Source of the DNA: Amycolatopsis sp. NBC_01480
GTDB lineage: Bacteria; Actinomycetota; Actinomycetes; Mycobacteriales; Pseudonocardiaceae
NCBI RefSeq assembly: GCF_036227205.1
Contig: NZ_CP109442.1
Location: 7,998,001-8,062,000, forward strand
Direction of reading: 5' to 3'
Length of the DNA stretch: 64,000 nt
The notes under the pieces are model-generated. The model made no database searches and was not told the origin of the DNA. It saw nothing but the letters and a program-made list of their open reading frames with translations. The position numbers and the translations under genes are program-made. Position 1 is the stretch's first letter. Each line of letters begins with the position of its first letter. Shown piece after piece: positions 8,710-17,159 of the stretch.

Positions 8710-9618
8710 TCAGACCGACCGCTGCTTCTTGCTCGCCTCGGTGGCGGCCATGCTGCTCCGCTTGATCTCGGCCCAGTCGCCGTCCGAAAGCGCGGTGAGC
8801 CCGGCGAAGGTGCCCGGGCCCGCCAGCATCTGGCCGCCGTCCATGGCGATCGTCTGGCCGGTGAGGTAGTCGCAGGCGTCCGACAGCAGGAACACGGTCA
8901 GGTGGGCCAGTTCTTCGACCGTGCCGGCGCGGCCGGCCGGAATCTGGTCGGCCTGCGTCGCGCCGACGGCGCTGCGGTCCGTGGGATTGAGCATCGCCCA
9001 GGCGTACTCGGTCGGGATCGGGCCGGGCGCGACCGCGTTGAGGCGGATGCCGTACCGGGCCCACTCGACGGCGAGCGACATGGTCATGGCGTGCACGGCG
9101 GCCTTCGCCATGGCCGAGGGCACCACAAACGCCGAACCGGTCCAGACCCAGGTGGTCAGGGTGGACACCACGCTGCCCGGCAAGCCCTCGGCGATCCAGC
9201 GCTTGCCCGCGGCCAGGGTGGTGTGGAACGAGCCGCTCATCACCGTCCCGGTCACCGTTTCGAACGCGCGCGGGCTCAGATCCTTGCTCTGGGCGATGAA
9301 GTTGGCGGCGGCGTTGTTCACCACTCCGCTGAGCGGTCCGTGCCCGGCCCAGATCGCCGCCATCGCCTCGTCGACGGCTTCGTACTGCCGCACGTCCACC
9401 GTCTGGACGTGCACGCTGCCGGGCCGGGCCGCGCCGGCCTGCTCGGCGGCCTCCTCCAGCACGGCTCGCCGCCGCCCCCAGAGATGGACGTCCGCGCCGT
9501 GGGCCACGAGCTGCCCGGCGAGGGCACGGCCGAGGCCGGTTCCGCCGCCGGTGATGAGGAACTGCTTACCCGCCAAGAGATCGGGCCGGTACGGCGAGCG
9601 GGCGGTGGGGTGCGGCAT
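8710..9618 (-). CDS. 2,4-dienoyl-CoA reductase-like SDR
   Basis: A 302-residue SDR with TGGGTGLG (residues 23-30) and VVNNAAANF near 100. The usual Tyr-x3-Lys is replaced by Ser168-x3-Lys172 in FVVPSAMAKAAV. This Ser-for-Tyr pattern, together with RLNAVAPGPIPTE and the C-terminal MDGGQMLAGPG, is the hallmark of NADPH-dependent 2,4-dienoyl-CoA reductases (DECR), which remove conjugated double bonds before beta-oxidation. It is the last gene of a three-gene reverse unit with an acyl-CoA dehydrogenase and a BadI-like hydrolase, fitting an unsaturated ring or chain substrate. Confidence 0.85.
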   Translation of the reverse strand: MPHPTARSPYRPDLLAGKQFLITGGGTGLGRALAGQLVAHGADVHLWGRRRAVLEEAAEQAGAARPGSVHVQTVDVRQYEAVDEAMAAIWAGHGPLSGVVNNAAANFIAQSKDLSPRAFETVTGTVMSGSFHTTLAAGKRWIAEGLPGSVVSTLTTWVWTGSAFVVPSAMAKAAVHAMTMSLAVEWARYGIRLNAVAPGPIPTEYAWAMLNPTDRSAVGATQADQIPAGRAGTVEELAHLTVFLLSDACDYLTGQTIAMDGGQMLAGPGTFAGLTALSDGDWAEIKRSSMAATEASKKQRSV

Positions 9619-9677
9619 GGCGATGGCTCACCTTCCTGGATCCTCGGCGTGGCCGGGTGACGGGACCGCCGAACGGG

Positions 9678-10814
9678 TCAGGAGAGCAGCCGTTTGGCGA
9701 TGATCTCCCGCTGGATTTCGTTGGTGCCGCCGTAGATCGGCGGTGCCAGCGCCCGGCGGACCTGGAACTCCATGCCGTACTCGCGGGCGTAGCCGTAGCC
9801 GCCCATCATCTGCATGGCTTCCAGCGCCGTGTTCTTCGCGATCTCGGTGCATCGCATCTTCGCCATCGCGCTCTCCTGGGCCAGCTGGTCCTCCTGCCCG
9901 GCGTCGATGCGCGCGGCGACGTCGTAGAGGAAGGACCGTGCGAACGCGATGTCGGTCGCCAGGTCCGCGATCCGGTGCCGCAGCGCCTGGAAGGTGGCGA
10001 CCTTCTGCCCGAACGCCTCCCGCTCCCGGACGAAGGCGATCGCGTCGTCCAGCGAGCGCTGGGCGCTGCCCACGCTCATCGCGGCGATGATCAGCCGCTC
10101 GACCCCCAGCCCGCGCATGAGCTGCTTCCAGCCCTCACCCGCCGTGCCCACCACGGCGGACGCCGGCACGCGGACGTCGGTGAAGAAGACGTCGTTGCAG
10201 GTCCGGGCTTCCATCGTGCGCACTTCCCGCATTTCGATGCCCGGCGTGGCGCAGGGCACCATCAGCAAGGTCAGTCCCTGGTGCTTGCCCCGGGTGGCGT
10301 CCTCCCGCCCGAGCACCAGCAGGTGCTCGGAGATGTGCGCCGCGGAGATCCAGGTCTTCTGGCCGTTGACGACGTAGTCCCCGCCGTCGCGGATCGCCTT
10401 GACCCGGACCCCGCCCAGATCCGACCCGGCCTCCGGCTCACTCAGGGCGATCGCCTCCAGCCGGCCGGCGACGAGGTTGCCGACGACGGTCTTCTTCTGC
10501 TCCTCGTTGCCCCACTTCAGATACGTCTGGGCCGCGGTGAGGCTGCTGGAGTACGCGGTGATGGGCGCGAGCCCGCGTGCGGTCTCTTCGAGGAAAACGC
10601 ATTCGTCGGCGAATCCGGCGCCGCCGCCGCCGAGTTCTTCGGGCAGGGACACGCCGAGCCAGCCGTGCGCGGCGAGTTTCGCCAGGATCTGCGGGCTGTT
10701 GGCCAGCGTGCCGTTCTCGGTGAGAGCGTCGCGCTGGGCCTGTGTCCCGCATTCGCGCGCGCAGAAGTCCCGGATCGCCCGGGCGAATTCGGCCTGCTCC
10801 ACGGTCGGTTGCAT
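9678..10814 (-). CDS. Acyl-CoA dehydrogenase
   Basis: A 378-residue FAD enzyme that introduces an alpha,beta double bond in acyl-CoA. The FAD/substrate motif IALSEPEAGSDLGGVR, the WISAAHIS segment and the C-terminal GGYGYAREYGMEFQVRRA with IYGGTNEIQREIIAKR are all present. At the classical catalytic position (IYEGT in MCAD) it has Gly, so the base must come from elsewhere, as in isovaleryl-CoA- and long-chain-type enzymes. It is 13 bases downstream of the BadI-like gene and probably oxidises a cyclic or branched acyl-CoA. Confidence 0.9.
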   Translation of the reverse strand: MQPTVEQAEFARAIRDFCARECGTQAQRDALTENGTLANSPQILAKLAAHGWLGVSLPEELGGGGAGFADECVFLEETARGLAPITAYSSSLTAAQTYLKWGNEEQKKTVVGNLVAGRLEAIALSEPEAGSDLGGVRVKAIRDGGDYVVNGQKTWISAAHISEHLLVLGREDATRGKHQGLTLLMVPCATPGIEMREVRTMEARTCNDVFFTDVRVPASAVVGTAGEGWKQLMRGLGVERLIIAAMSVGSAQRSLDDAIAFVREREAFGQKVATFQALRHRIADLATDIAFARSFLYDVAARIDAGQEDQLAQESAMAKMRCTEIAKNTALEAMQMMGGYGYAREYGMEFQVRRALAPPIYGGTNEIQREIIAKRLLS

Positions 10815-10827
10815 CGCCTCGCGCCCG

Positions 10828-11622
10828 TCAGTTTCCGCGGTAGGCGGAGAAGTCCGGCTGGCGCTTCTCGTTGAACGCCCGGATGCCCTCTTTCGACTCG
10901 TCCGTCTCGCCGAAGAGCTTGAGCGTCGTGTAGGCCATGTTGCCGATGCTGACCATGTGCTCGGTGTCGGTGTTGAAGGACTGCTTCAGCACCTTCAACG
11001 CGGTGGGCGAGTACTGCAGGATCTGGTCGGCCCACGCCCGCACTTCGTCGTGGAGCTTGTCCGCGGGCACGACCTTGTTGACCAAGCCCCAGTCCAGCGC
11101 CTCTTCGGCGGAGAGCCGGCGCAGCATGAACCAGATCTCGCGAGCGCGCTTCTCGCCGACCACACGGGCCAGGTAGCCGGAGCCGAGACCGGCGTCGAAC
11201 GAGCCGACCCGGGGACCGTTCTGGCCGAAGGTCGCGGTGTCGGCGGCGATCGTCAGGTCCGCGAGGACGTGCAGCACGTGGCCGCCGCCGATGGCGATGC
11301 CGTTCACCGCCGCGATCACCGGCTTGGGCACATCGCGCATCACGCGGTGCAGCGACTCGACCTCGAACAGCCCGCTCTGCGAGGGGCCGTAGTCGCCGGT
11401 CTCCATCCGCTGCTTCTGGTCGCCGCCGGAGCAGAACGCCTTCTGGCCCGCGCCGGTCAGGCAGATGGCGCCGACCTCGTCGCTGGCCCAGGCCCGCTTG
11501 AACGCCAGGATCAGCTCGTCGACGGTCTGCGCGCGGAACGCGTTGTAGCGATCCGGCCGGTTGATGGTGATCCAGGCAAGACCACGCTCGACCTCGTACT
11601 TGATGTCGGTGAAGTTGTCCAT
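10828..11622 (-). CDS. badI: 2-ketocyclohexanecarboxyl-CoA hydrolase-like ring-cleaving crotonase
   Basis: A 264-residue crotonase of the BadI type, which hydrolytically opens the ring of 2-ketocyclohexanecarboxyl-CoA to pimeloyl-CoA. Seen are NAFRAQTVDELI, CSGGDQKQR, the oxyanion loop [11 protein letters not shown] and [13 protein letters not shown]. The C-terminal block SPTALKVLKQSFNTDTEH with TDESKEG matches BadI better than MenB. It leads a reverse operon with an acyl-CoA dehydrogenase and a dienoyl-CoA reductase-like SDR. The ring substrate may carry substituents; the assignment to plain cyclohexane-carboxylate is not proven. Confidence 0.8.
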   Translation of the reverse strand: MDNFTDIKYEVERGLAWITINRPDRYNAFRAQTVDELILAFKRAWASDEVGAICLTGAGQKAFCSGGDQKQRMETGDYGPSQSGLFEVESLHRVMRDVPKPVIAAVNGIAIGGGHVLHVLADLTIAADTATFGQNGPRVGSFDAGLGSGYLARVVGEKRAREIWFMLRRLSAEEALDWGLVNKVVPADKLHDEVRAWADQILQYSPTALKVLKQSFNTDTEHMVSIGNMAYTTLKLFGETDESKEGIRAFNEKRQPDFSAYRGN

Positions 11623-11695
11623 CTACCTGCCTTCCGCTCCGTTGCCGACGCAGGCACGTTTTTTCGGCCTGACCATTTGCGACTGTAGCCGTGAT

Positions 11696-11705
11696 AACGA
11701 TCGTT
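11696..11705. promoter_or_regulatory. Palindrome AACGATCGTT in divergent intergenic region
   Basis: A perfect 10-base palindrome between the divergent BadI-like and MaoC genes, within TAACGATCGTTTA. It lies about 75 bases before the BadI-like start. It is a candidate operator for a TetR-type regulator; none is encoded next to it. Confidence 0.35.
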
Positions 11706-11788
11706 TACAAGCTGGGGCCGTCATGGAGCGGGACCTGGTGTCCTGGCGCGGCGTTGCCCGAGGGTGTTGCTTATCGTGCGGCCGTTTG

Positions 11789-11803
11789 AAAGGTTAGACC
11801 TTT
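11789..11803. promoter_or_regulatory. Palindromic operator candidate AAAGGTTAGACCTTT
   Basis: A perfect 6-3-6 inverted repeat located 43 bases before the MaoC start. The core TAGACCT recurs at 14103-14109 upstream of the ferredoxin gene and just upstream of the divergent paaX-like gene. PaaX or another local repressor could bind both; this is inference. Confidence 0.45.
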
Positions 11804-11845
11804 AATGGCGATGACGCGTCGACGTCCTGGACGGTGGAGGAACCT

Positions 11846-12301
11846 GTGCTCGAACTGACGGTGGCGGAACTCGCCGAGGCCCGGGACCTGGACCTGGGTG
11901 CCTCGGCCTGGCGCCGGGTGGCGCAGGCCCGGGTCGACACGTTCGCCGACGCGACGGACGACCACCAGTGGATCCACGTCGACCCCGAGCGCGCGGCCGG
12001 TGGCCCGTTCGGCGGCACCATCGCGCACGGCTACCTCACCCTTTCGCTCGTGCCCGCCATGTTCAAGGAGATCCTGGTGATCAAGGACCACGCGCGCGGG
12101 CTGAACTACGGTTTGGACCAGGTGCGGTTCACCTCGCCGGTCCCGGTGGGGAGCGAGATCCGGCTGGCCGGGGTGATCTCCTCGGCGGCCAGGCGGGACG
12201 ACGGCGGCGTGCGGTACCGCGTGGCCCTGCGGATCGAGATCAGGGGCCAGGAGCGGCCGGCGATGGTCGGTGAGTCGATTTTCGTGACCTACGCGCGGTA
12301 A
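11846..12301 (+). CDS. MaoC-family (R)-specific enoyl-CoA hydratase, HtdZ-like
   Basis: A 151-residue single-hotdog hydratase. The active-site motif FADATDDHQWIHVDPERA (Asp-x4-His) and the GGTIAHGYLTLSL helix match mycobacterial HtdZ (Rv0130) closely, including length. It hydrates trans-2-enoyl-CoA to the (R)-3-hydroxyacyl-CoA. I set the start at GTG 11846 because GGAGGA ends four bases before it; a GTG at 11834 in the same frame is possible. It stands alone between the divergent BadI unit and the convergent thioesterase gene, with a palindrome just upstream. Confidence 0.88.
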   Translation: MLELTVAELAEARDLDLGASAWRRVAQARVDTFADATDDHQWIHVDPERAAGGPFGGTIAHGYLTLSLVPAMFKEILVIKDHARGLNYGLDQVRFTSPVPVGSEIRLAGVISSAARRDDGGVRYRVALRIEIRGQERPAMVGESIFVTYAR

Positions 12302-12322
12302 TCGGGGCACCCCCGGCCGGTG

Positions 12323-13117
12323 TCAGCCGAGGCTGTGGTGGTGCACAGCCGCCACGATGCACGGCTTGCCTGCCCGGTTGCGGCCGGTGACGCGGGTGAG
12401 GGCGAGGCTCCGGCCGAGGCTCACGACTTCGGCCTGGAACTCGGCCACGTCCCGGTGCGGAAAGGGCCGCAGGTAGCTGACGGTGATCGACGCCGGGTGC
12501 AGGGTCGTGGTGCGGGTGGCCAGCGCCGCGCCGGCCACGAGCCCGGCTGCCCACAGGGTCACTCCGCCGTGCAAGGTGCCGTGCGGGTTCACCAGCTCGT
12601 CCGCGACATCGAAGTGAAGCCGGGCGTGGCCTTCGGCCGCGTCGATTTCCTGGCGAAGACCGGTGAGGAGACCGGCGGTGGGGTGGCTTCCGGGGAGCGC
12701 GTCGGGCGCGGCTCCGCGGCCGACGAACTTTCCCCATTGGCGGCTCCGGGCGATGAGCTGACCGTCTTCGCCGAAGACGGAGCCTTCGGCCAGCCCGGTC
12801 GTCGCGCCCCGGTGCACCGTCCGCCCTCGTGCCGACAGCCACGTTCCGTTCCCCGGCAGGGGCCGGAGGAAGTCGATCGAGATTTCGGTGCTCACCGACC
12901 AGCGCCCCGCGGGGGCCTGCGAGATCAGCGCGTAGCCGAGGATGTTGTCCGCGAGCACCCCGATCGAACCGGCGCCGCCCGGTCCGTCCGACCACGGCCC
13001 CAGGAGCATGCGCGCCCGGATTTCGCCGTCGGCGTAGGCGAGACCGTCGACGGCGAACAGTGCCTCGGGCCCACCGGGCAGGAAAGCCGGCGGCCGAGGC
13101 GAGGTGGTGGTGTCCAA
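12323..13117 (-). CDS. Acyl-CoA thioesterase, tandem hotdog (PaaI/TesB-like)
   Basis: A 264-residue protein with two hotdog halves: the first contains GSIGVLADNILG and SISIDFLRPLP-like strands, the second has NPHGTLHGGVTLWAAG, typical of PaaI thioesterases. It would hydrolyse stalled acyl-CoA and free CoA. The start is a TTG (13117-13115) with GGGAG seven bases upstream; no ATG or GTG fits better. It lies 48 bases downstream of the paaX-like gene and probably shares its transcript. Confidence 0.8.
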   Translation of the reverse strand: MDTTTSPRPPAFLPGGPEALFAVDGLAYADGEIRARMLLGPWSDGPGGAGSIGVLADNILGYALISQAPAGRWSVSTEISIDFLRPLPGNGTWLSARGRTVHRGATTGLAEGSVFGEDGQLIARSRQWGKFVGRGAAPDALPGSHPTAGLLTGLRQEIDAAEGHARLHFDVADELVNPHGTLHGGVTLWAAGLVAGAALATRTTTLHPASITVSYLRPFPHRDVAEFQAEVVSLGRSLALTRVTGRNRAGKPCIVAAVHHHSLG

Positions 13118-13165
13118 GTAGGTCTCCCGGTGACGGACATCGTGTGGGGCGGGGGATCGGGACCG

Positions 13166-14023
13166 TCAGGTGGTGACGTCGAGTTCGGCGAAGCGCCGGT
13201 GCACGATCGGAGCCCACTGCGCGCGGAACGCCTCGATCCGGCGGGCGACCCGCCGCCCCACCCAGTCCGGCAGCAGCGCTTCCGGCAGCTGCGGATCGAC
13301 CCGCGGGAACTCCTGCCACTCGCTCACCAGCCGGATGTGCGCGAAGAGGGTTTCGTCCGGCCCTTCCGGGCGCACGCCGTTCATCGCCGACCAGGCCTGC
13401 TCGTACCGGGTGCGCAGGTCGTCGAGGTCCCAGCCGCGTTCGACGATCTCGTCCGCGGAGATCCCGATGGCGCTGACGTTGCCGGTGAAGGCGAAGGTGT
13501 GCTGCCCGAGTTCGAGCTGCTCCAGCAGCTGCCGCACCTCCGCCGCCCGCTCGACGTGCGGGGTCAGCCACAGCCCGGGGAGCGGGTTCCCGAAGCCGGC
13601 CCAGGTCAGGCCCGCGTAGAGCGGGCGCCGGGCCCGCCGCATCGACTGGGGGATCGTCGTCCACAGCGCCAGCCAGGTCCCGTCCCAGCTGCTGAACGGA
13701 TCACTGAGCGAGTAGACGCGGCGGGAGCCGGTTTCGAAGATGTGGATCAGCTTCGGGGTCAGGGTCCAGCACACCTCGCGGCCTTGGCGCTCCGGCTGGA
13801 GCCAGCCGGACGCCGAGGCCCGGGCGATCGCCTGGCGGGCGGTCTGCTCCTCGAAACCGAGCCCCTTGAGGATGTACACCAGCGTCGAGGTCCACACCGG
13901 CTGCCCGGTCGGCCACACCAGCTCACCGAGGATCGTGATGAGCAGGGATCGTGCGCTCCCGTGGGCCAGTGGCGCCTCCGTGGTTCCGGGCGAGGGCGCG
14001 TCAAGTGCCTCGGGGGTCGGCAT
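13166..14023 (-). CDS. PaaX-family transcriptional repressor
   Basis: A 285-residue regulator of the phenylacetate-repressor family. The N-terminal winged helix (SARSLLITILGELVWP, then EQTARQAIARASASGWL) is followed by the PaaX central and C-terminal domains (FAFTGNVSAIGIS, LVSEWQEFPRVDPQLPEALLP). PaaX proteins respond to aryl-CoA thioesters. With no paa genes near, the ligand here is more likely a ring-containing acyl-CoA of the local pathway. ATG 14023 has GAGGAGG upstream. It faces the ferredoxin-reductase unit, and the shared gap contains an inverted repeat. Confidence 0.9.
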   Translation of the reverse strand: MPTPEALDAPSPGTTEAPLAHGSARSLLITILGELVWPTGQPVWTSTLVYILKGLGFEEQTARQAIARASASGWLQPERQGREVCWTLTPKLIHIFETGSRRVYSLSDPFSSWDGTWLALWTTIPQSMRRARRPLYAGLTWAGFGNPLPGLWLTPHVERAAEVRQLLEQLELGQHTFAFTGNVSAIGISADEIVERGWDLDDLRTRYEQAWSAMNGVRPEGPDETLFAHIRLVSEWQEFPRVDPQLPEALLPDWVGRRVARRIEAFRAQWAPIVHRRFAELDVTT

Positions 14024-14070
14024 GAGGCCTCCTCGTCTCCGTGTCGCACGGCTTCCCGGTCCAGCTAGAT

Positions 14071-14107
14071 TCTACACGGCACGTAACTGAGTGCGGCAGG
14101 GTGTAGA
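14071..14107. promoter_or_regulatory. Inverted repeat TCTACAC-N23-GTGTAGA, candidate PaaX operator
   Basis: Seven-base arms at 14071-14077 and 14101-14107 flank 23 bases in the gap between the divergent paaX-like and ferredoxin genes. The right arm runs into TAGACCT, also found in the palindrome at 11789. Autoregulation of the repressor and control of the ferredoxin unit would fit. Confidence 0.4.
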
Positions 14108-14208
14108 CCTAGAAGGCGCCTTGCGGGTACCATGGCGGGACCCTCTGTGCGATTCCGCGATTCCTCCGATGTGCGCCGCGTCTTTTCCGCGAGCGAGAGG
14201 AATCTGCC

Positions 14209-14550
14209 GTGCCTTATGTGATCGCCGATGCCTGCATCGATGTGATGGACCGTTCCTGCATGGACGAATGCCCCGTCGACTGCATTTACGAAGGGAAGCG
14301 CAAGCTCTACATCAACCCCGCCGAATGCATCGACTGCGGGGCCTGCGAGCCCGCCTGCCCGGTGAGCGCGATCGCCCTCGATACAAAGGTGCCCGGCGGC
14401 AAAGCCGAGTTCGTCGGGGACAACGCGAGGTTCTTCGAGGAGCCGTTGCCGGGCCGGGAGGAGGCCATCGGCGCGCCCGGGGGAGCGGGGATCACCGGTG
14501 CCATCGGGGTGGACACCGAGCTGGTCTCCGGGTTCGGGGACGCCGGATGA
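14209..14550 (+). CDS. fdxA: 7Fe ferredoxin (FdxA type)
   Basis: A 113-residue ferredoxin. The first 60 residues match the actinobacterial [3Fe-4S][4Fe-4S] FdxA pattern: Cys9, Cys17, Cys21 and Cys25, then Cys40, Cys43, Cys46 and Cys50 in CIDCGACEPACPVSAI. Its ~50-residue Gly/Ala-rich C-terminal tail is ordinary for the family. Translation starts at GTG 14209 after GAGAGG. Its stop overlaps the start of a ferredoxin reductase, so the two form an electron-transfer pair, probably serving the P450 or the acyl-CoA oxidation steps nearby. Confidence 0.92.
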   Translation: MPYVIADACIDVMDRSCMDECPVDCIYEGKRKLYINPAECIDCGACEPACPVSAIALDTKVPGGKAEFVGDNARFFEEPLPGREEAIGAPGGAGITGAIGVDTELVSGFGDAG

Positions 14551-15515
14551 ACCACGAGGTCGACCTCCTGATCGTCGGGGCCGGGCCGGCCGGCCTGTTC
14601 GCCGCCTACTACGCCGGTTTCCGCGGGCTTTCGGTGGCGGTGCTGGATTCGCTGCCCGAGCCCGGCGGCCAGATCAACGCGATGTACCCGGAAAAGCGGA
14701 TCTCCGACATCGCGGGCTTTCCCGCGATCCGGGGCCGGGAGCTGGTCGACCGGCTGCTGGAGCAGGCCGCCCCGTTCCGGCCCCGGTACCTGCTGGGGCA
14801 TCGGGCCGAAAGACTCGAACCCGGGTTCGCGGTCACCACCCACCGCGGCGCGCGGATCGCGGCGAAGGCGGTGATCATCACCGGCGGGATCGGCACGTTC
14901 ACCCCGCGCCCGCTGCCCGCGGCGCAGCGGTTCGAAGGGACCGGGCTGGCCTATTTCGTGCGCAGGCTGGAGGACTACGCGGGGACCGACGTGGTGATCG
15001 TCGGCGGTGGCGACTCCGCGTTCGACTGGGCGGAAGCGTTGCACCCGCTGGCCAAGTCGGTCACGGTGGTCCACCGCCGCGAGACCTTCCGGGCCCATCC
15101 GGCCACGGTCGCCGCGGTGCGGGCGAGCCCGGTCGAGATCACCACCGGCGCCGAGGTCTCCAAGGTGCTCGGGGGCGAGGCGATCGAGCGGGTGGAGATC
15201 ACGCGTGGCGACGAAGCGTGGACCCGGTCCTGCCAGCGGATCATCGCGGCGCTGGGGTTCACCGCGAACCTCGGGCCGTTGCTGGAGTGGGGCATCGACA
15301 TCCGGAACCGGCGGCACATTCCGGTCGACTCGTCGATGGCCACCAACGTCCCCGGCGTGTTCGCCGCGGGCGACATCAACGACTACCCGGGAAAGGTGCG
15401 GCTCATCGCCGTCGGGTTCGGCGAGGCCGCGACCGCGGTGAACAACGCGGCGCATTTCCTCGATCCCGGGCAGCCGGTTTTCCCTGGTCATTCCACGGAT
15501 ACCGCGGCCGGCTGA
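14547..15515 (+). CDS. Ferredoxin-NADP+ reductase (thioredoxin reductase-like)
   Basis: A 322-residue flavoprotein with an FAD-binding VGAGPAGLFAAYYAG at residues 10-24, an NAD(P) site VIVGGGDSAFDWAEAL near 150 and a C-terminal FAD motif FAAGDINDYPGKVRLIAVG. The redox CxxC of thioredoxin reductases is absent, which is the mark of the YumC-type ferredoxin reductase. It moves electrons from NAD(P)H to the adjacent ferredoxin. Start at ATG 14547 overlaps the ferredoxin stop. Confidence 0.9.
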   Translation: MNHEVDLLIVGAGPAGLFAAYYAGFRGLSVAVLDSLPEPGGQINAMYPEKRISDIAGFPAIRGRELVDRLLEQAAPFRPRYLLGHRAERLEPGFAVTTHRGARIAAKAVIITGGIGTFTPRPLPAAQRFEGTGLAYFVRRLEDYAGTDVVIVGGGDSAFDWAEALHPLAKSVTVVHRRETFRAHPATVAAVRASPVEITTGAEVSKVLGGEAIERVEITRGDEAWTRSCQRIIAALGFTANLGPLLEWGIDIRNRRHIPVDSSMATNVPGVFAAGDINDYPGKVRLIAVGFGEAATAVNNAAHFLDPGQPVFPGHSTDTAAG

Positions 15516-15522
15516 ACGCGAA

Positions 15523-15570
15523 CGGCCGGCAGGCAGGCGGGTTCCGCCTGCCTGCCGGCCGTCGGCTTTT
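15523..15570 (+). terminator. Strong intrinsic terminator
   Basis: An 18-base perfect stem (15523-15540 with 15544-15561), 3-base loop, followed by TCGGCTTTT. It lies eight bases after the reductase stop and separates this unit from the P450/MCE operon. Confidence 0.9.
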
Positions 15571-15594
15571 CCGGGGTACGCGGATCGCGGAAAG

Positions 15595-15639
15595 CACGTA
15601 TATCTACGTGTTGTTGCCCGGGTCACAGCGCCATAGCTT
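15595..15639 (+). promoter_or_regulatory. Promoter with abutting palindrome upstream of the ALDH/P450/MCE operon
   Basis: TTGTTG (15611-15616), a 17-base spacer and TAGCTT (15634-15639) fit a sigma-70-type promoter 65 bases before the aldehyde dehydrogenase start. The perfect palindrome CACGTA-TATC-TACGTG (15595-15610) touches the -35 box, an arrangement typical of a regulator site. The half-site GCACGTA also occurs at 14079-14085. Confidence 0.5.
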
Positions 15640-15704
15640 GAGTTATCGAGCGGCGTAATTCGGCGGAATCGCGGTGCACGAGGGCCACAGCAAAGGAGCT
15701 GAAC

Positions 15705-17147
15705 ATGGTTATGGCGTATGACAACTTGTTCATCGGCGGGGGCTGGGTTGCACCCGCGTCCGACCGCCGGATCGAGGTCGTCAACGCGACGACCGAGGAA
15801 TCGCTCGGCAGCGTTCCGGAAGCCGGCGAGCCGGACGTCGACCGCGCGGTCGCCGCCGCCCGGCAGGCGTTCGACGATTCCCCGTGGGCCACCGCGTCCC
15901 CGGCCGAGCGGGGCGATGTGCTCAACCGGTTCGCGGACGCGCTGGAGAAGCGCGGCGAGCAGCTGACCCGGGCGGTCAGCCTCCAGAACGGCATGCCGCT
16001 GAGCTTGAGCGAGCAGTTCGAAGGCGGCTACGCGGTGGCGCTGCTGCGCTATTACGCCGCGCTGGCCACCTCGACCGAATTCGAAGAACGGCGGCCGTCA
16101 CCACTCGGTTTCGACACCCTGATCCGGCGCAGCCCGGTCGGCGTGGTCGGCGCGATCGTGCCGTGGAACTACCCGGTGGTCCTCGCCGTCACCAAGATCG
16201 CCCCGGCGCTGGCCGCGGGCTGCACCGTCGTGATCAAGCCGTCGCCGGGAACGGTGCTCGACAGCTTCCTGCTGGCCGAAGCGGCCGAGGAGGCCGGCGT
16301 GCCACCGGGCGTGCTGAACTGGGTGCCCGGCGGCCGGGAACTCGGCGCGTACCTGGTTTCGCACCCCGGCGTCGACAAGGTCGCCTTCACCGGCTCCACC
16401 GCGGCCGGACGGCTGATCGGGGAACGCTGCGGAGCGATGCTGCGGCCGGTTTCGCTGGAGCTGGGCGGAAAATCGGCGGCGGTCATCCTCGACGACGCCG
16501 ACCTGGACAAGGTGACCGAGGGGCTGTTCTTCGCCTCGCTGGCGAACAACGGACAGACCTGCATGGCGTGCACCCGGATCCTCGCGCCGCGCAGCCGCTA
16601 CGACGAAGTGGTCGAATCGCTGGCCGGCTGGCTCGGTGGCCTGCAGGTCGGCGACCCGCTGGAGCCCTCGACGCAGGTCGGCCCGCTGGCTTCGGCCGAG
16701 CATCGCGAGCGGGTCGAGGGATTCATCGCCAAGGGCCGTGCGGAAGGCGCCCGGCTGGTACTCGGCGGCGGCCGTCCCGCCGGGCTCGACCGGGGGTGGT
16801 TCGTCCAGCCGACCCTGTTCGCCGACGTGGACAACGCGTCCACGATCGCGCGGCAGGAGATCTTCGGCCCGGTGCTGTCGGTCATCGCCTACGACGGCGA
16901 CGAGGACGCGGTGCGCATCGCCAACGACTCCGAGTACGGCCTCGGCGGCAGCGTCTGGTCGGCCGACTCCGAGCGGGCCACGTCGGTCGCCCGCAGCGTG
17001 CAGACCGGCACCGTCGGCGTGAACGGGTACGTGATCGACCTCAACGCGCCGTTCGGCGGGGTCAAGGCCAGTGGCATCGGGCGCGAGTTCGGCCCGGAAG
17101 CCTTGGCCGGCTACCTCCAGCTCAAGTCGATCTACCTGCCTGCCTGA
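15705..17147 (+). CDS. Aldehyde dehydrogenase (NAD+)
   Basis: A 480-residue ALDH that oxidises an aldehyde to the acid. The general base Glu252 lies in [13 protein letters not shown] and the nucleophile Cys286 in [12 protein letters not shown]; the NAD-binding region [20 protein letters not shown] is intact. The ATG at 15705 has AAGGAG upstream. With the alcohol dehydrogenase 12 bases downstream and a P450 after that, it most likely oxidises the aldehyde formed from a hydroxylated methyl group, as in monoterpene or aryl-methyl catabolism. It is the first gene of the long operon reaching to about 35 kb. Confidence 0.93.
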   Translation: MVMAYDNLFIGGGWVAPASDRRIEVVNATTEESLGSVPEAGEPDVDRAVAAARQAFDDSPWATASPAERGDVLNRFADALEKRGEQLTRAVSLQNGMPLSLSEQFEGGYAVALLRYYAALATSTEFEERRPSPLGFDTLIRRSPVGVVGAIVPWNYPVVLAVTKIAPALAAGCTVVIKPSPGTVLDSFLLAEAAEEAGVPPGVLNWVPGGRELGAYLVSHPGVDKVAFTGSTAAGRLIGERCGAMLRPVSLELGGKSAAVILDDADLDKVTEGLFFASLANNGQTCMACTRILAPRSRYDEVVESLAGWLGGLQVGDPLEPSTQVGPLASAEHRERVEGFIAKGRAEGARLVLGGGRPAGLDRGWFVQPTLFADVDNASTIARQEIFGPVLSVIAYDGDEDAVRIANDSEYGLGGSVWSADSERATSVARSVQTGTVGVNGYVIDLNAPFGGVKASGIGREFGPEALAGYLQLKSIYLPA

Positions 17148-17159
17148 AGGAGATTTCCC

